From Ypsolopha sequella (lineage: Eukaryota > Arthropoda > Insecta > Lepidoptera > Ypsolophidae): a DNA stretch of 64,000 nt. Both the position numbers and the translations under genes were made by a program. This document shows, piece by piece, positions 57,801-64,000 of the stretch. Within the stretch, counting starts at the first letter, position 1. Every line of letters starts with the position of its first letter. Under the pieces are notes generated by a model that made no database searches, was not told the origin of the DNA, and worked only from the letters and a program-made list of their open reading frames with translations. Location of the stretch: positions 1,054,001 through 1,118,000 of the forward strand of contig OW203983.1 of the NCBI GenBank assembly GCA_934047225.1. Direction: 5' to 3'.

Positions 57801-59167
57801 TCGATAGATCCCTCAATGAGAAGACGTAGTGAAACTTGGCAGGGGTCGGCAGCAAGTTGGCTCTGGTTTTCTGCCACAGCTCGCGGGTTAGAGGAATTAC
57901 CTTCTTGATCAAACTGCGCACTTCCGAGGTAAATCCACGCTTTATGTTGTAGTGCCCTTAAATATAAACGCTACTTTGGTCAAGTCTGCTACAACTCAAT
58001 GTACCTTGTAAATGATAGTTTAGCCATTCATCCGCATATGCTACAACTCAGTAAACTTTATAAATGATAGTTTAGTTTAGCCATCCATCCGCAGACTATC
58101 TGTCTCAGAAGTTTAAACGTTTCATATTCCCGTCTGTAAAACCCTAGTAACAAATCCTTGGAATACCTTCACCAATAACTTTGAAGATTTTGTCAATGGC
58201 CTCATCGTTGGGCAGTGGACAGTTAAATATAGCAAACTGTCGCTTTAGTCGAGATGGGATGTCGTTCCTACCGCCCCCTAGAAAACAAAACAGACAGTTT
58301 ATATTTGTTCGTTCATGTACAATAATTACTTATTTGCTTTTTCCTCACCTGGTTGTCCCATTGCCGCGAGAAACTGAATATCAACAATGGTAGTGAAGTC
58401 TCCAGGCTTCTCTAGACTGTAGAAACCACCCATTCCCATAGTTTGTCTGACAATCTCATTAGTTATCTGATCACCCCACTCGTTGATCTGGGGCAGATTT
58501 ATGTCATCTATGAAGACGAGCATCTTTTTACCCCCCGGGGGGCCGAATGTCATGCCGCTGCGTTTCTCTACGTAGCTTTCGATCGTCTTTTGAAACTGAT
58601 ACGGACTGGTTGCCGAAGAGAAGTTGAAAGATCTTCCCATAAACTGTTCTGGATTCGCGTTCTTCATATACGCTTTCATCATCACAGTTTTAGCTGATCC
58701 CTGCTCGCCTAGCAGGAGGACAGCTTTGTTCTGCTTCGCTATACAGTGTATCAGATAGTTGATCCTTACGTTATCGACAATAGGGACTAAAATGCTAGCG
58801 TAGTCCGGGGTTGACGTATCGGGGTATTGATAGTTGGTGACCATAGCGTCCCACAGCTCCCATTTTCCCGGTTGTTTCACGTAAAAATCGAAAGAAATAC
58901 TTGGTTTATTATTAGGATGTTTCGGGAGCTCTAATATTTCTGCAAAGTTCTGTTTCAAATAGGTATCGAAGCGAACTCTATCGTTAGTCTCTAGCAAGGA
59001 GCCGAACCCCCAGACAAGGGTGAAAACGTAGACTTTGTGCAGATGTTCCGGAGTGTAGAGTATGATCTCCTCCTTTTGTTCCTTCTCATCATCATCATCA
59101 ACGTCTCCGTTGACCGACTTGCTGGCTGACGAGTCTTCGGTCTCCTCTACTTGCGGAGGCACAAGAC
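39706..59167 (-). CDS. DNAH5/8-like: Axonemal dynein heavy chain, DNAH5/DNAH8 type (13 exons, both ends missing)
   Basis: Motor heavy chain of the ciliary/flagellar outer dynein arm; it hydrolyses ATP to slide doublet microtubules, in insects mainly in sperm tails and sensory cilia. The thirteen exons join to ~2058 codons with no stop, all splice sites are GT-AG, and all phases agree. In order they encode AAA3 (GEQGSAKT Walker A), AAA4 (GVGGSGKQS), the stalk coiled coils with the microtubule-binding tip, AAA5, AAA6 and part of the C-terminal domain. Motifs such as ETREAIVYRL-like [19 protein letters not shown] and [16 protein letters not shown] place it with DNAH5/DNAH8 rather than DNAH9/11 or cytoplasmic dynein. 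A full protein is ~4600 residues: the N-terminal half should lie right of the window, and the last ~125 residues are not found. Confidence 0.93.
39931..40087 (-). CDS. DNAH5/8-like: Dynein exon L: C-terminal domain
   Basis: 157 bp, one base then 52 codons. Encodes [52 protein letters not shown]. The LR.SL..L..AI.G...MS..L...... D.R.P..W pattern is conserved. Donor AAG|GTGAGT is strong. Confidence 0.92.
40247..41222 (-). CDS. DNAH5/8-like: Dynein exon K: C-terminal domain, first part
   Basis: 976 bp, 2+972+2. Encodes [116 protein letters not shown] and [19 protein letters not shown]. All are hallmarks of the dynein C-terminal region, closest to DNAH5/DNAH8. A MITE starts 38 bp upstream of its acceptor. 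Confidence 0.95.
41260..41520. mobile_element. MITE-like element with ~90-bp inverted ends
   Basis: Starts TAACGCTGGGGGC and ends with the complement of TAACGCCGGGGGC. The inverted arms (about 41260-41350 and 41430-41520) share long stretches such as CTGCAGACTC...CTCTCGA. The TA at each end would fit a Tc1/mariner-type TA target. No transposase. Confidence 0.75.
43086..43793 (+). repeat. Interspersed repeat with CCGGCCAAGTGCGAGT head and internal duplication
   Basis: Starts ACCGGCCAAGTGCGAGT and soon has GGGTTCCGTA, a phrase I recognise from abundant lepidopteran repeats, and ends near TACGGACGGACG. Inside, a ~260-bp segment is duplicated: CATATTTTTCGGTCCACCAG at about 43235 and its near copy at about 43495. 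A second head-like piece lies at 46838. Confidence 0.6.
44791..45627. mobile_element. 837-bp foldback element
   Basis: Two arms of ~270 bp (44791-45060 and 45357-45627) are inverted copies of each other, starting TATACAGGGTGGAAAAAAT. A 296-bp AT-rich centre separates them. No coding capacity is seen. A single arm of the same family lies at 51161-51451. Confidence 0.85.
45795..45947 (-). CDS. DNAH5/8-like: Dynein exon J: AAA6 to C-terminal domain
   Basis: 153 bp, 2+150+1. Encodes [39 protein letters not shown] and [12 protein letters not shown]. The [14 protein letters not shown] motif is conserved in dynein heavy chains. Found by splice phase and motif; it is too short to stand out as an open frame. 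Confidence 0.93.
45948..46545. other. Dynein intron I-J, no recognised content
   Basis: About 600 bp of unique-looking AT-rich DNA between two exons. Open frames here lack motifs and run into exon I out of frame. Confidence 0.6.
46546..46714 (-). CDS. DNAH5/8-like: Dynein exon I: AAA6
   Basis: 169 bp, phase 0 in, one base over. Encodes [56 protein letters not shown]. The LLLIR(A/S)W.PDR motif is a signature of AAA6 in axonemal dyneins. Overlapping open frames on this strand (to 46843) extend into introns and are not used. Confidence 0.94.
46715..47590. other. Dynein intron H-I with a repeat fragment
   Basis: Contains GCAAGTGCGAGTAGGACTC and GGGTTCCGTACC near 46838-46880, a fragment of the same repeat type as at 43086, and a short (AT)n run near 47221-47240. 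Nothing else is recognised. Confidence 0.6.
47591..49159 (-). CDS. DNAH5/8-like: Dynein exon H: stalk coiled coil 2, AAA5, start of AAA6
   Basis: 1569 bp, 523 codons, the largest exon here. Coiled coil 2 (residues 1-60: [20 protein letters not shown]) leads to [20 protein letters not shown] and AAA5 ([57 protein letters not shown]). AAA6 begins near [20 protein letters not shown] and the exon ends in [23 protein letters not shown]5 and AAA6 are structural in known dyneins, and no P-loop is seen, as expected. Confidence 0.95.
49516..49546. repeat. Perfect 15-bp inverted repeat, one-base loop
   Basis: ATTCATTGTCGATCA is followed by T and its exact complement. Further ATCGACAAT words follow to about 49580, so the locus is a cluster of ATCGAC palindromes. 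Confidence 0.8.
50542..50612 (+). CDS. Possible first exon of a THAP zinc-finger protein
   Basis: ATG opens [20 protein letters not shown] followed by TFHR, then the frame meets AG|GTAAAT, a fair splice donor. THAP domains begin M-x-x-C-x(2-4)-C and reach FHRFP about 25 residues in, which fits: Cys4, Cys9 and the FHR. A second exon beginning with FP was not found downstream in this intron. It may be a nested gene, a piece of a P-element-like transposon, or chance. It lies on the strand opposite the dynein. Confidence 0.4.
51161..51451 (+). mobile_element. Solo arm of the 44791-45627 foldback family
   Basis: Begins TATACAGGTTGGAAAAAATG and follows the arm of the foldback, then runs a further ~30 bp (GATACCCATGAAATTG) into what is the centre of that element, as in its right arm. 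No matching inverted arm follows. Confidence 0.8.
51480..51835 (+). mobile_element. LINE 3' end fragment
   Basis: Translation gives [27 protein letters not shown] and [15 protein letters not shown], then a stop, then [12 protein letters not shown] and later KSKALK. The order WTEK(I/V)TNEEVL..., GH.LR, EGKIE.KRG.GRPR is the C-terminal tail common in insect LINEs. It ends in a TGATGATGA tail. 5' truncated and interrupted by stops. Confidence 0.65.
52005..52253 (-). CDS. DNAH5/8-like: Dynein exon G: microtubule-binding tip and return helix
   Basis: 249 bp, phase 0. Encodes [20 protein letters not shown], the tip helices ([40 protein letters not shown]) and [15 protein letters not shown], the start of the second stalk coiled coil. 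The SWT.AM...Y/H.VN.EVLPLK pattern is typical of axonemal dyneins. Confidence 0.93.
52254..52657. other. Dynein intron F-G, nothing recognised
   Basis: About 400 bp of AT-rich DNA with canonical splice ends and no repeat or gene that I can identify. Confidence 0.6.
52658..53452 (-). CDS. DNAH5/8-like: Dynein exon F: stalk coiled coil 1
   Basis: 795 bp, phase 0 at both ends. Begins [19 protein letters not shown] and [12 protein letters not shown] (end of AAA4), then [15 protein letters not shown] long charged heptad segment follows, from about [14 protein letters not shown] through [20 protein letters not shown]. It ends at the entry of the microtubule-binding tip with [17 protein letters not shown] and PSWAESLK. 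The stalk carries the signal between the ATPase ring and the microtubule. Confidence 0.94.
53557..53826. mobile_element. 270-bp palindromic MITE-like element
   Basis: Arms of ~115 bp are inverted copies: TATACAAGGTGA...CATCGTC(C/T)AAATTCATACTGG on the left and its complement ending TCACCTTGTATA on the right, with a ~40-bp centre. It lies in the intron between exons E and F. Confidence 0.8.
54151..54793 (-). CDS. DNAH5/8-like: Dynein exon E: AAA4
   Basis: 643 bp. Encodes [20 protein letters not shown] and the AAA4 module: [20 protein letters not shown], the P-loop GVGGSGKQS followed by [19 protein letters not shown], and Walker B-like [15 protein letters not shown]. It ends [12 protein letters not shown]4 binds nucleotide with a regulatory role in known dyneins. 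The reading frame is intact and both splice sites are canonical. Confidence 0.94.
54794..56551. other. Dynein intron D-E (1.8 kb) with decayed tandem repeats
   Basis: Contains the ~80-bp repeat at 55180-55655, an (AT)n run near 55740-55770, a (TTA)n run near 55838-55853, one more repeat-like piece at 55850-55960, and a ~115-bp triplicated segment at about 56068-56415 marked by CCCCTAGGGGATG and AACGCTGA words. Confidence 0.65.
55180..55655 (+). repeat. Decayed ~80-bp tandem repeat resembling the array's internal repeat
   Basis: Six diverged monomers show the core AAGTGTCTTTGGCGAGGCCA followed by AAGGCCGAGCCGCG and TTTCCGAACGAAA. Cores sit near 55232, 55303, 55379, 55462, 55538 and 55627. The words AAGTGTCTTT, GCGAGGCC and GGCCGAGCC are those that open the internal repeats of the Helitron array. 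Confidence 0.65.
56552..56765 (-). CDS. DNAH5/8-like: Dynein exon D: AAA3-AAA4 linker
   Basis: 214 bp, 2+210+2. Encodes [20 protein letters not shown], then [11 protein letters not shown] and EPVFVDFMR. The W(K)HE..RV..DRF motif is conserved at this point in dynein heavy chains. The Arg codon is split across the next intron (AG|A). Confidence 0.92.
56766..57788. other. Dynein intron C-D (1.0 kb)
   Basis: Contains the MITE at 56864-57051 and a short TATCTT repeat near 57362-57383. No coding signal recognised. Confidence 0.6.
56864..57051. mobile_element. 188-bp MITE-like element
   Basis: Terminal inverted repeats of ~24 bp: AGCCGAACCCGATTTTAGGA at the left and the complement of AGCCAAACCCGATTTTAGGA at the right. 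Interior is non-coding. Confidence 0.75.
57789..57956 (-). CDS. DNAH5/8-like: Dynein exon C: AAA3 C-terminal part
   Basis: 168 bp, 2+165+1. Encodes [19 protein letters not shown], then [20 protein letters not shown] and [18 protein letters not shown]. The FHY.F.LRDLSR.WQG motif is nearly invariant in axonemal dyneins. The acceptor is chosen by phase: TTTAAG at 57957-57962 follows an in-frame TAA. Confidence 0.92.
57980..58096. repeat. Two-copy ~58-bp tandem repeat in the short intron B-C
   Basis: GCTACAACTCA...AATGATAGTTTAG...GCCATCCATCCGCA occurs twice in a row with small differences. It fills much of the 210-bp intron between exons B and C. Confidence 0.65.
58167..58277 (-). CDS. DNAH5/8-like: Dynein exon B: AAA3 sensor region
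   Basis: 111 bp, 2+108+1. Encodes [20 protein letters not shown] and [16 protein letters not shown]. The RNDIP..LKRQF...N motif is the conserved post-Walker-B segment of the dynein AAA3 module. It is separated from exon A by a 71-bp intron. Confidence 0.93.
58349..59167 (-). CDS. DNAH5/8-like: Dynein exon A: AAA3
   Basis: Enters in phase with two bases completing a Gly codon. Encodes residues ~1-273 of the fragment: GLVPPQ, a very acidic insert with a DVDDDDEKE run, the P-loop GEQGSAKT near residue 160, and the Walker B-like MLVFIDDIN near 218. It continues through [11 protein letters not shown], ending one base into a codon after MGQP. The acidic insert varies between dyneins. Upstream exons were not found between 59168 and 64000. 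Confidence 0.93.
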
Positions 59168-60221
59168 CTGACAATAAAAAGAAGGATTCGTTCGTTAACA
59201 TTTCGTATAGGCAGGCCTATTCAAAACTTGCTTGCGAAATTTCGGATTATAGATTAAAATGCTTTTTTAGTCGTTCATTATTAGTGATAATATTTTATTA
59301 CATAATTATAATATCTATGGCCGCCATCTGTGATTGAGTAAAGAGTCTATACTCTTTTCACCGACGATTTTTACGTTTACGTTTACATACATGGAGCACA
59401 AATACACGCTTTTTAGGGCAGCAGGTTTACTTTACTATTTTTTTCTTCACCGTTCAGCAAGTGGAAGTAAGAACACAAATTCTATGCACGTAAAACTAAT
59501 AGGCTTTTTCTTTTTTTTGTCAATATTTACAAATCAAAAACCATTATGAGGAATAGCTTTCCTTATCTGTTTTCAGTTGAAAGAGTTTAAAATAAGCATG
59601 TGTATCCTTTATTAATTAAAAATAGTCAAATCGCCGAGCCTTGTAACCTTGAATGAGGGTACAACTAATATGTTATGATTATTTCTAGTTTTGTTTGACA
59701 CACTGAACCATAATCTGCAGGGTGCTGGAGCGGCACCTTTGGGCAATTTAAAATATTGAAGGTTAAAGGTCAAAGGAGTCAAAAAAGCTGAACCACCCAT
59801 TTTGTTAGACCCAAATACTATATTTGTAATTTATTTTTAAATTATTATGTGCAGATAACTGTGCCGATAGCTTTGTAACGGTACATTACATTTTTTCTAC
59901 ACTTAAAAAATAGCAATTCTGTATAAAATTTGTTTCAGATATGTATAAAATAATTTTACTTTTCAGAAAGTATATTTATGTTTTTTATAGTTACCTTTTA
60001 CTAAAAATAAAATCCAGGATATTTTAAAGGATACAGACTACAGTATGCATATAAAATTCCAGGATGCTGATCATGATTATCAATAATTTAAAAGCCTGGC
60101 TCTTGTTGGTGTTCTGTCTGTCATCGTTCCCTTTCTAGACCTTTTAATTAAGGATTGTGATACCAATAGATGTTACAAAATATTACTCACAATGTAACAA
60201 ATTACTCTAACACTTTTATGT
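59168..60221. other. Dynein intron upstream of exon A, nothing recognised
   Basis: About 1 kb of AT-rich DNA. No further dynein exon was found here, so the upstream intron must extend beyond the window. Small open frames show no motif. Confidence 0.6.
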
Positions 60222-60676
60222 AATATCATAAGCGAAGCACATTACAAATTTACGAAAAAGGTTAATTTGTAGCGTGTTCATAGTTCAATCACTAAAAGGT
60301 GAAAGAACTTTGTCTATTCAGAGCCAGAAGTGGACATTTCACTCTAACTGCCATTAAATTGAGCTTTCTGAATTTTTACATAGCCACACAAGTCTCAGCC
60401 TCCTAACTAACAAAATTCTTTACAATGAAGACTTACATGGACACAGCTGCACTTTGCTGTGGAACATTGCTTGTCTTCCTCGTAAAGAATTTTGCTCGTG
60501 TGGAGGTGGTGATATCTGTGGCAATGTGAAAACTCAGAAAGCTTAAAATGACAATGAGAGTAAAAGGTTCATTTCTGACTCTGAATAGACATAAAGTTGT
60601 TTCATTTTTTAGTAACTGAACAACGAACACGCTATAAATTAACCTTTTTCCTAGTGTGCTTCGCTTATAATGTAAC
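60222..60676. mobile_element. 455-bp foldback element with ~200-bp arms
   Basis: The left arm (ATAAGCGAAGCACATTAC...AAAATTCTTTAC) and right arm (GTAAAGAATTTT...GTGTGCTTCGCTTATAATG) are inverted near copies. They share GGTTAATTT(G/A)TAGCGTGTTC and CTATTCAGAG among others. The centre, about 60434-60475, is only ~40 bp. Confidence 0.8.
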
Positions 60677-60699
60677 AATGATGAAAAATTTTAATACTT

Positions 60700-61352
60700 T
60701 AAAAAGCTATGCAATCACATTACTAGGATATATAGGGACGCAAAGAGATGCCTTATTTATAATTCCATTGACAACTTCAACCCTGCTCAAGTTTGGAAAT
60801 TCTTGAAAACGCTTGGGATTGGCAAATCTCCAAAATCTCATACCGGAAGTATTGACTTCAATGCACTTAAATGTGCACTTTTCCTCCACTTCAGTCACTT
60901 TGGTAGACAACATCAAAAATACAACGCTCCATAACTTAGCCAATAACCCAAAACCCACATCCATTCCATTGTCTTTCGTACTTAATTTACTGTCATTCTT
61001 TTGTTAAGAAGGCCATCCTTTCCATTTCCTCCAAAACAGATTTGGTGATGGTCAAATCTGCTCACAAATGCTCCTGTCAATCCTTGATGAACTTGTTTCT
61101 ACCATCTCTCACTTATTAAATCACTCACTAGTGGCAAGTTCCTTTCCTGTAGCATGGAAACGGGCTCATGTCTTTGCATTGCCCAAAAAATCCAATCCTA
61201 GTTTGTTTACAGATTACCGACCAATTTCCATTCTTCCCATTCTGTCCAAGGTCCTCGCATCCATTGTTCTTAATCAATTATCAACCTTCTTCTCCTCAAA
61301 TAACTTATTAAAACCTTGCCAATCTGGGTTTCATCCTGAGCACAGTATATAA
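60700..61352 (+). mobile_element. CR1/Jockey-like LINE fragment (reverse transcriptase start)
   Basis: Early part: DNFNPAQVWKFLKTLGIGKS, then frameshifted pieces including SSTSVTLVDNI and KKAILSISS. From 61068 one open frame reads LLSILDELVSTISHLLNHSL, SFPVAWKRAHVFALPKKSNP, TDYRPISILPILSKVLASIV and KPCQSGFHPEHSI, which is the RT fingers region of insect LINEs. It stops before the catalytic YxDD block, so it is truncated, and frameshifts make it inactive. Confidence 0.8.
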
Positions 61353-61553
61353 ATTACTTACAAAAAAGTATTTACGTCTGATCAACGTTTTTTTTATCCT
61401 AGAATTGTCTCATTAACATTTTAAACATTTCATATTGCATTTAATAATTGTATTTTAATCGTATTTGAATTTTTTCGTTTCATATCGTATGTTGTACAGA
61501 TCTACACGAATATTGACTTAAGTATTCGAAGTGGTTGACAATTATTTCGAAAA

Positions 61554-61862
61554 TGTTGTTAACCCGTATACAATGTTTTCCGATTTATTTCCGATGCTCG
61601 CAGATTACAACTATGACAAAGTCGAACATACGGTATCCTGAAAGCTGTTTGTATGAAGGAACCTTAGTTAAGCCCCAATACAGAGTGTGCACTTAGAATC
61701 AATAACAACTAGCTTTTGTGTACATCATAGCGTAAACAATGGACACAATGTATTTTCGCAAGACAATCAGTAAGTCATATCTACAAACATGTCATTCTAT
61801 TCGTTTTACAAATTGTGCTGCAAGCTGCCAATGGTGTGATTGCCAATATAAAACCTTCAACA
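61554..61862 (-). repeat. Probable 3' LTR of the Copia element
   Basis: On the minus strand it begins TGTTGAAGG directly after the purine-rich GAGGGGGCG and would end CAACA, giving TGTTG...CAACA over 309 bp. An AATAAA lies inside. The partner LTR is outside the window, so the ends are inferred. Confidence 0.55.
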
Positions 61863-64000
61863 CGCCCCCTCAATTCAATATTGCAGCCCTAGGCTACCTA
61901 TGCACTTGTAGTGCTTACGCACAAGCAACGCTTTCGTTAAAACGTCAGCCAGCATCAAATCTGTCGACATGTGTTTCAATTCCAAAATTTAATCTCTGAG
62001 TACGTCCTTGATAAAGTAGTGCTTAGTACGAGCATGATAGATGGAATCCTTAGCAAGGTAAATCACCCCCTGATTGTTAGCATAGACAGTAGTTTATGAT
62101 AGTCCAAATAGACCTATCTCCTTTAATAAACTACTCAAGTAGAGAGCTTCTTTTACTACTGATGAGGATGTGGCTACAGTTCTCTGCTTTTGAGATCGCC
62201 ATGCAGTGGCTGCTCCTCCCTAAATAAAAGCATAGCCGAAATACGAACGCTTATTTCCTAAGCAATTCCCCCAACCTGCATCTGAATATTTTATTAACGT
62301 TTGCCATGTCTTTCTAAAAGTAAGGCGGTAGTCGATAGTTTTCTTTAAATATCGAAGAACTCTTTTGGCCGAAATCCAATTAACATGTGTGGGGCATTTC
62401 GTAAACTGCACCAATTTTGAAACTGTATTGCAAATGTCAGGTCTGGTATCCACGCTTAGGTACATCAAAGTCCTAATCAGTTCACGATACTGCCATTTTT
62501 CATGTCCTTTGCACACTTTATCCTGGCTTTCTTCCTTTGGTGCTACAAAGTTCAGCTCAACTTTAAATGGTGTGGACACGGTTTTGCATTCTTCTTTACC
62601 AAATTTCTTCAATGTATTCCTTATGTACTTCTTCTGCGACAAGCTTATTTCACCATATTTCTTCTCAATTTCAATACCCATGACAGTATCTCGCTGGTCC
62701 AAAGTCTTTGAGCTCAAAATCTTCACCTAAATTATTCTTAAATTGTTCTATCCACTTGACATCCTGTGATGCTACCAAGATGTCATCCACATCAATGAGA
62801 ACTATCAAAATGTATCCATCACTTCTCCGCTGGTGATAAAGACATAGTTCATTTACAGTAGGCATTAAGTTCATCTGGCGAAGTTTTTCATCCAACCTGA
62901 GATACCGCTGTTGCCGTGCCTGCTTCCAACCATATAAAGATTGCTTTAATAATCAAGAGTCCTCCAGCTTTAAGGTCCCCGACTGCCAAACTCTTGTCTT
63001 TTCTCTGGGTTAACTCAATAAGGCTCTCTTCAAGTAACTCCAGTATTTGCATATACACTTCTTCATCAAGATGTCCATATTATGTATGCTGTATTTATGT
63101 CAAGCTGGTGTACCTCAAGGTTCAACTCTACAGTAAGTACTATTAGCAGCCTGATTGTCTCAAATCTTGCAACTGGAGTATACGTCTGGTGATAGTCGAT
63201 ACCATAGCGTTAATTAAAACCTTTTGCTACTAACCGAGCCATTTTCTTTGTAGTTATGTTTACATTTAATTTTGTCGTCAATACATAGGGACAGCCAATA
63301 ATGTCTCGATCTTTAAGCTATTTTACAATCTCCCAAGTCTCATTCTTGATTAAGCTTCGAATCCCAGACAGGATTGTCTCTCACCAGCCTTCGTGATCTT
63401 CGCTTGATAAGGCTTGTTTTAAAGATATTTCTGCCACCACACAGAAAAACACTCCAACATATCCGATTTGTTGTTCCATCTCTTCCTTTGGCTCGTTTTA
63501 AAGTCAATTGTTTGAATTGTCTCTCAACCATTTCTTCAACGTCATTCAGATCCCTATTGCAACCTGAAATCTTCCCACTACTGAAATGTTCGCTTTCACC
63601 TGAATGCTCGCCTCCTCCCGAGTGTTTGTGCTCATCAGTGGGGTCTCCAGGACCTGTGAGTGGTATCTGTTTTACTGCACTAGGTGCGTCAAACACGAAC
63701 TTTTGAACTTGTAAATCATCTTTTGGTTGTGTTTCTTCAATTGAAGGCTCTTCTCGCATTTTAACTCCTTCACTTCCGTTTGAAATTGAGTATCTCGAGC
63801 TTTACTCGAGCTATCATCTTATATTTAGTGGGTATCCAGATGCGACATACTTTGCTTGATTTCGGGTATCCGACAAGGATCCCCTCTCTGGCACGTGTAT
63901 CGAATTTATTCTTCCCTGTCGTCTTATCCAACACATACGTTTTTGTCCCGAAGCTTTAGATTTTATTTAAACTTGGTAAAACGGTAGTGGGTAGTTTTCT
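61863..64000 (-). mobile_element. Degenerate Copia (Ty1-type) retrotransposon, 3' part
   Basis: Minus strand, entering from the right edge. Pieces in order: integrase tail FGTKTYVLDKTTGKNKFDT and ILVGYPKSSKVCRIWIPTKY (63960-63790); a Ser/Gly-rich linker (63759-63340); RT pieces YVLTTKLNVN, LVAKGFN and RYGIDYHQTYTPVARFET; the YVDD-like VLIDVDDILVASQ (62895-62671); GEISLSQKKYIRNTLKKFGK; RYLKKTIDYRL; and RNase H pieces WRSQKQRTVATSS and HARTKHYFIKDVLRD, then LTKALL. Several stops and frameshifts show that it is dead. It lies beyond the dynein exons seen and may be in an upstream intron. Confidence 0.88.

Noticed and set aside
39706..59167. Dynein as a dead pseudogene
   Set aside because: All 13 exons join in phase without stops, with GT-AG borders and intact P-loops. 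Only the missing 3' end leaves doubt.
62365..62730. Plus-strand frame of 121 codons
   Set aside because: It is the complement of the Copia RT/RNase H region, which has clear motifs on the minus strand.

Overview
The window is animal genomic DNA, most likely from a moth or butterfly. The reasons are an intron-containing axonemal dynein gene, Helitron ends of the form seen in Lepidoptera, interspersed copies of a repeat with the phrase CCAAGTGCGAGT...GGGTTCCGTA (43086 and 46838), and several LINE, Copia and foldback elements. No database search was possible, so the order is an inference.

Positions 1-38426 are a head-to-tail array of one non-autonomous Helitron-like element: 13 complete units of 2.3-3.6 kb plus a partial unit at the left edge, all in the same orientation. 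Every unit ends with the same 40 bp (hairpin, spacer, CTAG) and is followed at once by the 5' end of the next unit. Each unit carries about 1 kb of AT-rich 5' sequence, 2-4 copies of a ~535-bp internal repeat, and a ~700-bp tail. Two 5' subtypes (a and b) alternate as aaaabbaaabbab. The array holds no convincing protein gene. It does hold an unusual family of nested hairpins: short stems separated by GA facing GA, capped by a GAA loop, whose stem sequences change from copy to copy while staying complementary.

Positions 38427-39705 are a decayed LINE reverse transcriptase on the minus strand. The Helitron array is inserted in its 3' end, and its 5' end lies within a few tens of bases of a dynein exon.

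Positions 39706-59167 hold 13 exons of a minus-strand axonemal dynein heavy chain of the DNAH5/DNAH8 (outer-arm) type. They run from AAA3 through AAA4, the stalk with its microtubule-binding tip, AAA5 and AAA6 into the C-terminal domain, about 2058 codons, and every splice phase agrees. Exons before AAA3 should lie to the right of the window. The last ~125 residues expected for the family are not found: they either lie left of the window, beyond 39 kb of LINE and Helitron array, or have been lost.

The introns contain foldback and MITE-like elements (41260-41520, 44791-45627, 51161-51451, 53557-53826, 56864-57051), a LINE tail, a possible THAP first exon (50542-50612), and a decayed ~80-bp tandem repeat (55180-55655) that resembles the array's internal repeat. 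Right of the dynein exons are another foldback (60222-60676), a CR1/Jockey-like LINE fragment (60700-61352) and the 3' part of a degenerate Copia retrotransposon with one LTR (61554-64000).
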